NCBI RefSeq assembly: GCF_022539505.1
Contig: NC_061508.1
Coordinates: forward strand, 95,149,276 to 95,213,275
DNA: 64,000 nt
From: Lolium rigidum
Lineage: Eukaryota; Streptophyta; Magnoliopsida; Poales; Poaceae
Direction: 5' to 3'
The position numbers and the translations under genes were made by a program. How positions within the stretch are numbered: position 1 is the stretch's first letter; each line of letters opens with the position of its first letter. Positions 56,904 to 64,000 of the stretch are shown piece by piece. The notes beneath the pieces are model-generated. The model did no database searches. It was not told where the DNA came from and saw only the letters and a program-made list of their open reading frames with translations.

Positions 56904-58322
56904 TTATCTCCCAAGATGTTCTTTCTTTATAGCCATTAAGATGGGCTCAGCAGTTTTAATGTGCACTCGCAAGAAATTAGAGTTGAAGAAAAAGAGAGCA
57001 TCAAAAAGCAAATTCAAAACACATTTAAGTCTAACCCACTTCCTATGCATAGGAATCTTGTACACAAATAAATTCATGAAGAACAAAGTGATAAGCATAA
57101 GAAGATAAAACAAGAGTAACTTCAAAATTTTCAGCATATAGAGAGGTGTTCTAGTACCTTGCAAATTTCTACAACCATATTTTCCTCTCTCATAATAATT
57201 TTCAGTAGCTTCATGAACAAACTCAACAATATAACTATCACATACAGCATGCTTTTCATGATCCATAAACACATAATTTTTATCAAGCTCAAAAATAGTG
57301 CGATTAAAACTTTCAAACACACTTTTATCAATAATATAACAAGATGGTTGATCAATCTCAAGAGATATGGGACTCATAGATAATGTCAAGAACTCTCCAA
57401 TCCCATTTTCAATAGTAGTACAATTAATATTATCAAGTAACATAGGACCATCATCAAGAGCTTTATCATAAACATTTGCCAAGCAAAACTCTTTAGTACC
57501 ATGCATATCGACATTAGGCACAAACAAAGAATTATCATAAGATTTATCAAAATAGCATGGATTATCATAGATAACAGGAGCATAATTATTCTCACAAGTT
57601 TTACTCATAGGGAATATTTCAAGAGAATCCACAGGAACATAACATTCAACCTCTTTCGGTAAGCATGGAGGACAATCAAATAGTGTAAGAGATAAAGAGT
57701 TACTCTCATTAGAAGGTTGGCATGGGTAGCTAATCCATTCTTCCTCCTTTTGTTCATCACTCTCCTCCTCTTTTTCATCCAATGAGCTTTCGGGTTCATC
57801 AATTTCCTCCTCTTTTTCATCCAATGAGCTTTCAGGTTCATCAATTTCTTCTTCCACAGGTCCCTGCAAATGGTGAGTGCATTCTTGTGCATTAATGAGT
57901 CTCTCTTTATAATCAATGATATAAGGATTATCAGTGTAACTTTCATTGCAAAAATTAAGGATAGAAGAGACATAATCTTTAAGGTCCTTACAAACAACAC
58001 AAGTTTCATAATTTTTAACCATGAAGGATTCTATCTCGGAGGCTCCCATAAATATGACAAATTGTTCTACCTCTTCAAACCCAAAATGAATATAGCTATT
58101 CCGATTATAGTTCTTAATTAAAAATTCCTCACTAAAGCCACATTGAAATTTAAGATGTTTAGTGTCCTGTTGAGAGCAACAGTTTATATCATGGCGTTTA
58201 AGCAAGATTTTAGCAATTGTATTCAATTTTTCTATCACAGCACTCATCACTTTTCCCGCTCTTGATTCTCTATAATTATTATAATATTCTATAAGCTCCA
58301 AGTAGGTTATGGGTTCTCCCAT
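56904..58322 (-). CDS. Intact 472-aa ORF of unknown function in the gag position of element B
   Basis: An ATG at 58322 lies about 270 bases after the LTR edge, and the frame is open to the stop at 56904. It is AT-rich, unlike the GC-rich LTR. It opens MGEPITYLELIEYYNNYRES, then a Cys/Asn-rich half. Two direct repeats of EEEIDEPESSLDEK (14 aa; 42-bp DNA repeat at 57764-57847) follow, then CPPCLPKEVECYVPV, YDNPCYFDKSYDNSLFVPNVDMHG and ALDDGPMLLDN. Near the C-terminus is the block shared with element A (YYERGKYGCRN) and a strongly hydrophobic segment at about residues 394-421, then basic KIPMHRK. No zinc knuckle, protease, polymerase or integrase motif is present. An env-like or membrane role is only a guess. 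Confidence 0.72.
   Translation of the reverse strand: MGEPITYLELIEYYNNYRESRAGKVMSAVIEKLNTIAKILLKRHDINCCSQQDTKHLKFQCGFSEEFLIKNYNRNSYIHFGFEEVEQFVIFMGASEIESFMVKNYETCVVCKDLKDYVSSILNFCNESYTDNPYIIDYKERLINAQECTHHLQGPVEEEIDEPESSLDEKEEEIDEPESSLDEKEEESDEQKEEEWISYPCQPSNESNSLSLTLFDCPPCLPKEVECYVPVDSLEIFPMSKTCENNYAPVIYDNPCYFDKSYDNSLFVPNVDMHGTKEFCLANVYDKALDDGPMLLDNINCTTIENGIGEFLTLSMSPISLEIDQPSCYIIDKSVFESFNRTIFELDKNYVFMDHEKHAVCDSYIVEFVHEATENYYERGKYGCRNLQGTRTPLYMLKILKLLLFYLLMLITLFFMNLFVYKIPMHRKWVRLKCVLNLLFDALFFFNSNFLRVHIKTAEPILMAIKKEHLGR
57764..57847 (-). repeat. 42-bp tandem repeat inside the element B ORF
   Basis: Two copies (57764-57805 and 57806-57847) with one visible difference encode the duplicated acidic 14-residue block and keep the frame. 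Confidence 0.8.
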
Positions 58323-58594
58323 AACAGCAGTTTTTAATTTTTAGGTTTTTCAAATTTTTATGGATTTTTGGGTATATGAGAAAAGTAAAACAAGACAAAA
58401 AGAAACTAGACAAAAGTAAACTAAGAAAAATAAAACAAGACAGAAATAAACTAAGCACAAAGAAACTAGGCAAAAGTAAACTAAGCAAAACAAAGTAAAA
58501 CAAAATAAAAACAGAGAGAGAGGTAGAGTGTACTCCCCAGGTGAACTTATGAGTAGAGCTATGCCTCCCCGGCAACGGCGCTAGAAAACGGTCT

Positions 58595-60127
58595 TGATAA
58601 CCCACAAGTATAGGGGATCGCGGCAGTCTTCGAGGGAAGTAAAACCCAAATTTATTGATTCGACACAAGGGAGGTAAAGAATACTTATAAGCCTTAACAA
58701 GCTGAGTTGTCAATTCAGCTGCACTGGAAAAGCACTAGTAACGGGGGTGATGTGAAAGTAGCAATGATATGAGAGCAAGTAGTAACGAGTAACACAGCAG
58801 CGAGTAATAGTAATATGAGAGCAATGGCACCGAGAAAATAGTTGATACTACTTCCAATGACATGTAGAACGAGTATATGATGATGAAAGATGGACCGGGG
58901 TTCCCGGCTATCTACACTAGTGGCAACTCTCCAATAACAAGTGTTGGGTGAACAAATTACGGTCGGGCAATTGATAGGATTGAAATAGCATTAAGACAGA
59001 ATATCAAGATCATTAATCATGTAGGCATGTTTTCCAATTATAGTCGTACGTGCTCGCAATGAGAAACTTGCACAACATCTTTTGTCCTACCAGCCGGTGG
59101 CAGCCGGGCCTCAAGGGAATCTACTGGATATTAAGGTACTCGTTTTAATAGAGCACCGGAGCAAAGCATTAACACTCCGTGAAAACATGTGATCCTCACA
59201 TCACCGCCATCCCCTCCGGTTGTCTCGATTTCTGTCACTTCGGGGCCTTTGGTTCCGGACAGTGACATGTGCATACAACTTGTAGATACAATCTAAGCAA
59301 TAAGTATAGAGCTCAAATCTAAGATCATGCCACTCGGGCCCTAGTGACAAGCATTAAGCATAACAAGATTGCAGCAACAATAACTTCACAAACTTTGTAG
59401 ATAGACAATCATAACGTAACAATCCATCGGATCCCGACAAACACAACACCGATTACATCAGATGAATCTCAATCATGTAAGGCAGCTCATGAGATCATTG
59501 TATTGAAGTACATGGGGAGAGAATACCACCTAGCTACAGCTAGAACCCGTAGTCCATGGGGGAACTACTCACGGAGCATGATGGAGGCGGTGGCGTTGAT
59601 GGAGATGGCTTCCGGGGGCACTTCCACGTCCCGGCAGGGTGCCGGAACAGAGACTTCTGTCCCCCGAATTGGAGTTTCGCGATGGTGGCGGTGCCCCTGG
59701 AGTCTTTCTGGAGTTTCGTCAAAAGGTCTCGAGTTTTTAGGTCGAAAGGGCTTATATAGGCGAAGAGGCGGCGCAGGAGGGGCAACAGGGTGCCCTCCCC
59801 ATAGGCCGGCGCGGCCAAGGGCTGGCCCGCGCGGCCCTATGGTGTGGGGGCCCCAGGCCTCCCCTCTGACTCCCCTCCGGTGTCCTGGTCCATCTCGGTG
59901 AATTATGATGTTTGGTCTTCGTTTCGTCGAATTCCGAGAATATTGCCCGAACAGCCTTTCTCGGAACCAAAAACAGCAGAAAACGAGGACTGGCACTGTG
60001 GCATCTTATTAATAGGTTAGTTCCGGAAAACGCATAAAATCATCATAAAGTGCAAGCAAAACATGTAAGTATTGTCATAAAACAAGCATGGAACATCAGA
60101 AATTATGGATACGTTGGAGACGTATCA
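58595..60127 (-). repeat. 5' LTR of element B
   Basis: 1533 bp; on the minus strand TGATACGTCTCCAACGTATC is its outer end and GGGTTATCA its inner end. A TATA box is present (minus TATATAAG, 59759-59752). A GC-rich palindrome (about 59800-59850, GGCCGGCGCGGCC..GGCCCGCGCGGCC) lies upstream of the TATA box in the element's direction. Confidence 0.88.
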
Positions 60128-63100
60128 ATGTCCATGTTAGCGCGGAGGAACTCGACGAGCGCGTCTTCCTATTTGGGATCCATGCTGGCTCCGACCGAGG
60201 CCTGTTTAGAACTATCTCCTTCCTTGAAGTCGATTTTCTTGGTCTCTATCGCGTCCTTGAACGAGGTTTTCTGTTCGGAGATCTGCTTCTTGGTGGTGTG
60301 CATCTCTTTTGGATCCACCGCGGCCTTGTAGCCTTGCAGCTCCTCTCTAGATATCACGGATTTGCGAAGGCGGCTTCGCCTAACTCGCACTCGTGAGCTT
60401 TCTTGTATTATCCGGATATGGTAATCATGCCATTGGGACCCGGAATCTTGAGCTTGTTGTAGATGTAGCACGCTCTTGCGTGAAACTTGTGGTAGGTGGG
60501 CCTGCTGAAGATGACGTGGTAGGAGCTCTTGAAGGGCACGACCTCGAACGTGATCATCTCTTCGTGGAAATTGTTAACATCGCCGAAGGCCACGGGAAGT
60601 CTGATGCTGCCAAGGGAATTCGCCTTTTTACCCGGAACCACACCATGAAATTCAGTGGTGCTATGTTTGAGCTATTCCTTGGTAAGGTTCATCCTCTCCA
60701 GAGTCTGCAGGTACATGATGTTCAAGCTGGCTCCGCCATCCATAAGGCACTTGGAGAAATCATACCCATCGATGCGGCGACTTACAACCAAGGCATAGCA
60801 CCCTTTCGGAATGATGGTAGGATGATCCTGCCTATCAAACGTACACGGAGTTTTCGACCACCTGACATACTGCGGCATAGCCAGAACTGTGGCGTTCAGG
60901 ATCCGGAGAGCTGATTTGCTGGGGCGGACTGTTGGAGTTCCGAGGAAGGTGTGATATGCACCCGCAGTCTTTTTGACGAAGGGGTTGGACTTGTTAGCTG
61001 CGGGTCCTTCCTTGGCATCCGGCGAAGCGTCGTCCTCATCCATCGCCTCAGAACTATCTTCCTCCTTGTCCTTTTTTTCCCTTGCCACCTTTGCCGCGTG
61101 GGCGGTGCTTGCGGGCTCGCTTGTATCTTGCTTCCGGGTCAGTTTTGAGGTCATTGACCCACTTGCAGTTGCGATTGGTGTGAGAGGACTTGCCGGTAGC
61201 CGGATCAATGTGGGCTACGCAAGGCATGTCTCTGTACTCTTCATACGTTTGGGGAGCGCGGGTTCCGGCAGCGGTGACCTCGTCACCACGCTGCTGGCCC
61301 CTGCCGGCTCCGCCTCCGCGGCCGCGGACTCTTCCACCTCCTTGGCCTCCTCGCCGGAAGGCCATGGCGATCAAGTTGGATCCTCCGCTTCTTTGGTCAT
61401 CAGGGGGATTTTTCTGCTTGGTGCCGCTGCTGCTGCCGTTGTCACGGTTCTTCTTTTGCTGATGCAGAGGTATGGCTGTGGCTGTGAGATCTCCGCCTGC
61501 GTCGTCGGCGGCGGCGGTGTGATCGCTGGTGATGGTGATCATGTCATCCAAAGTCAGCTTGTTGGCATTGACCAAGCAAGTGAGCTGGTGCCGCAGCAGT
61601 CCTTCCCGCTGCAATCGACCTATGAAGGCGTGCATGGCTGTGCGATTATCAATGTTCTCGCACTCGTTCCTGGTTGCTAACCACTGGGTGAGGAAGCTCC
61701 TTGATGTTTCACCCTTCTTCTGGATACATGCATGTAGATCGCTTGTCGTGGCAGGTCTTTTGTAGGTGCCCCTGAAGTGCTTCTCGAAGGCGTTCTTCAG
61801 GTCGAACCAGCAAAAGATGGAGTTCTTCTCGAGGTCACTGAGCCAGATCCGGGCTGGACCTACAAGGTACAGCTGGAGCATGCGGCACTATGTTAGGGGT
61901 TCCTCCAGCGAAGGTTACTGCATTGTAGTAATCCTCCATCTAGGTATCCGGCCTTTCGCTGCCATCATAATGCTTCAGGTTTCCGAGTAGCTTGAGGTTC
62001 ATCCTTGGCTATGGTTCCTCTCGAATCATCTTGCCAAAGCACTTTGGGCCGATGCAGTCAGATATGTATTCGTTGAGACGTTCCCGCGCGTCACGCGAGC
62101 CATTGCGGGGGGATTTTGAGCGCGAGCGAGATTGTCGGCCTCCGCCTCCACCTCCTCCTCCATCGCTAGGTGGTGGGGAGGGAGACCTGCGAGGGAGTCG
62201 GTTTGACCTCTTGCTTCCGCCTTCAGATTCTCCTATTTCTTTGCGATGCTGACTCCGGCTACGATGGCTGCCTTCACCATAGTGATGGTCGCCTTCATCG
62301 TTCCGGCTTCTGCGAGGCTCCGGGTCACGCTCCTGGTTCCGGCTACTACGAGGTTCCGGCGTACGCTCCCTGTTCCTGTTCCTCTGAGGGACCACGTTGT
62401 CGCGGATGTTGATTCCACCAGGTCCGTGAGGTCTGGCGTTTCCGGCTGGACTACGGCGGCGAGGAGGTGGAGGACGCGGGTACCCGTTGGGCAGAGGTGA
62501 CGGATTCCGGTACTTTCCCTACCAGTGTACATCGCATCCTTTCCGTTCATCGGATCTGACGGAGGTGTCTTTGATGGTACAGGGATTGGATTTGGGTGTT
62601 CTCTGGTTCTCCTTCTGCGCTCGAAGGATCCGGTGCGCGATTTGTCGTCGCGGTGTTTGCTTCTGGAGGTGTCCTTTTGCGGAGTGGATATGCATAGATC
62701 TGGGTTAGATTCCAGCTTGCGTGAAGTGCCTGCCTTGCTCTACTGCTGTACCGCTGAAGCGACGAGCGTGCGGAGGTACTTGATGTCGATTTCCTCATTC
62801 TCCTTGTTCAGAAGCTCTGCAGCCTTCTGCATGTTCTCCTTTGAAGTTGTGAGCGACTGCTGATTAGAGGGAGTTACGAAGGTGATCTTGCGGGGGTTAA
62901 TGGCCTCCCGCCGGATCTTGTCTGCTTCCTTGCGGGCGTCCTTTATCATGGACTCCCAATGCTCTCGAAGTTTTTTGGCCTTCTGCAAAGATTCAACAGG
63001 TTCACGCTCTCTTTGGAGGAAACCATCCATTACTTGTTGAGCTTCTTGCCTTTCTTCGAGCATTGCCGCTGTGGTGGTGGAAATTTTCTTGGCGGTAGCC

Positions 63101-64000
63101 AGCATCTCCTTTCTTGCAGCTTCTAGAGCTATCGGATCTGCGGCTTCCTCCGGAGTTATAGGCTTGTTGAGGACTTCTGTGTGAACTAGGGCTCCTATGC
63201 CTGCTTGCTCCACGAGTTCTTCCGGGGTCAGGTAATCCTTGTCCCCAGAAAAGTTGTCTTCTCCGGATTCCGATGCGGCACGGCGACGGGGTCGCGATGG
63301 CGGAGTATCCGAAGTGGACGCTTTCGGGAGTGCTACGCCGGTGGGAGTCTCTTCTTCGTCAGCGTCCTCGCCTAACCGAGTTATGGTCGCTAGGACCTGC
63401 TTAGGTGGGGCAGATTCCGCCTCAGCTTCCTCTTCACCCTCTAACTCCTTCAAAGCCTAGTTGAATTCCTCGGTGTTCATGGACGAAGCATCGTCGAAAG
63501 TTGGACTTAGGTTGCCCAAGATTGATTCTTCTACGTTTCCGGCATCCTCTTGCTGATCCGGTGCGCTGCTATCTCCGGTAGCCTCCTGCTGTTCCGGGGC
63601 GTCGCCGGTTCCGGCAGCCTCAACCTTCATGGGTCCTGCATCTTCCGGAGGAGGAGCGGTTCCAGCGGTATGTGCGAGGAAGTGCACGAAGTGACACCTT
63701 TGCTTCTCTAACACCTGGGAGACCCAGGCGGATCTGCATTGGTCTTCCACCGTTGTTTCCTGCTCAAGGGTGAATTGGGTGGGTTTTGAATTTTCCACAT
63801 CTAAGGCGGAATCTTCCATAGGAAGCTCCAGCATATCAGATCGGATCTTCGCGACTGCGTCCTGCTCAGCGGCGGTCGCGTCAGCGTTACTTACCAGGGT
63901 GTTTCCGTCGGAATCGACGGTTTCGCCGATGAAGACGTGTATGCCGCCAACCGGGGCGATGGAGAGCTTGATGGGGTTGGTCCTAGCCGGAATCCAGCAC
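60128..64000 (-). pseudogene. Gypsy gag-protease region, interrupted by element B
   Basis: The minus-strand polyprotein enters from the right edge. 63834-63457 is acidic and Pro/Gly-rich; after a TAG (63457) 63453-62740 has a Glu/Lys coiled coil. 62550-62009 is Arg/Ser/Glu-rich. 61881-61054 is the gag core (FCWFDLKNAFEKHFRGTYKRP, TAMHAFIGRLQREGLLRHQL), a Gly/Arg stretch, and an atypical zinc motif (CVAHIDPATGKSSHTNRNC). 61208-60672 and 60641-60408 carry the protease (CLMDGGASLNIMYLQTLERM, YHVIFSRPTYHKF). The last piece, 60471-60133, ends EFLRANMD, the usual lead-in to reverse transcriptase, where element B's LTR begins at 60127. Several frame changes show it is dead. Confidence 0.8.

Larger units (their letters stand above)
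55313..60127 (-). mobile_element. Athila-like element B (5' part only): internal region and 5' LTR
   Basis: Minus orientation. The 5' LTR is 60127-58595, and the primer site (minus, AGCGCCGTTGCCGGGGAGG, near 58583-58565) follows it. Then come an AT-rich leader, a 472-codon ORF and non-coding sequence that breaks at 55313, where element A is inserted. The LTR's inner end (TTCGAGGGAAG.., CACAAGTATAGGGGATCG) matches the middle Athila element, so the two are family members. B's 3' part and 3' LTR should lie to the left, in or beyond the gap, and are not seen. Confidence 0.82.

Noticed and set aside
1..64000. tRNA, rRNA genes and CRISPR arrays
   Set aside because: I looked for tRNA arms, rRNA segments and regularly spaced repeats and saw none; spaced repeats belong to LTRs.

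Overview
This is a plant nuclear window from a large, repeat-rich grass genome. Nested Athila-type LTR retrotransposons whose ends read TGATACGTC, a PIF/Harbinger element with GAGCATCTCC termini, Stowaway-type MITEs (TA..CTCCCTC), GC-rich monocot exons and GT-AG introns point to Pooideae, probably Triticeae or a close relative. That assignment is by recognition; no database was searched.

Layout. 1-841 holds the 5' exons of a minus-strand Myb/SANT chromatin gene that runs off the left edge. 842-3451 is intergenic with one MITE. 3452-9689 is a 5'-truncated, frameshifted L1-type LINE ending in poly(A); it carries the only reverse transcriptase in the window. 9736-31264 is one PIF/Harbinger transposon (about 2.1 kb of its own sequence) whose dead transposase is split by a Tat-like Gypsy element (11183-30587, 5-bp duplication TCCGC). 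That Gypsy is itself split, inside its antisense gene, by an Athila-like element (16862-26645). 31268-36289 is intergenic and includes a minus-strand non-autonomous Helitron (32167-34946) and MITEs. A gene island follows: an intact single-exon 350-aa gene of unknown function (36290-37342), a decayed PPR gene (40901-42353), and an apparently intact 12-exon DUF707 gene (44394-47340) whose last two exons are duplicated in a tandem repeat (42331-44927). After two Helitron-like 5' termini and a 100-N gap, the right end is a second nest in minus orientation: Athila-like element A (48551-55312) inside related element B (55313-60127), which interrupts a Gypsy gag-protease region (60128-64000).

How the parts relate. 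Host genes are few and lie in short GC-rich islands. Every LTR element seen here lacks reverse transcriptase, RNase H and integrase, so any mobility would have depended on enzymes supplied from elsewhere. The strongest candidates for undescribed biology are the intact 472-aa ORF sitting in the gag position of element B, with two 14-residue acidic repeats and a C-terminal membrane segment; its decayed relative in element A; the leader with a putative intron before the env-position ORF of the middle Athila element; and the repeated polypurine-tract-like motifs and GC-rich palindromes shared by these elements.
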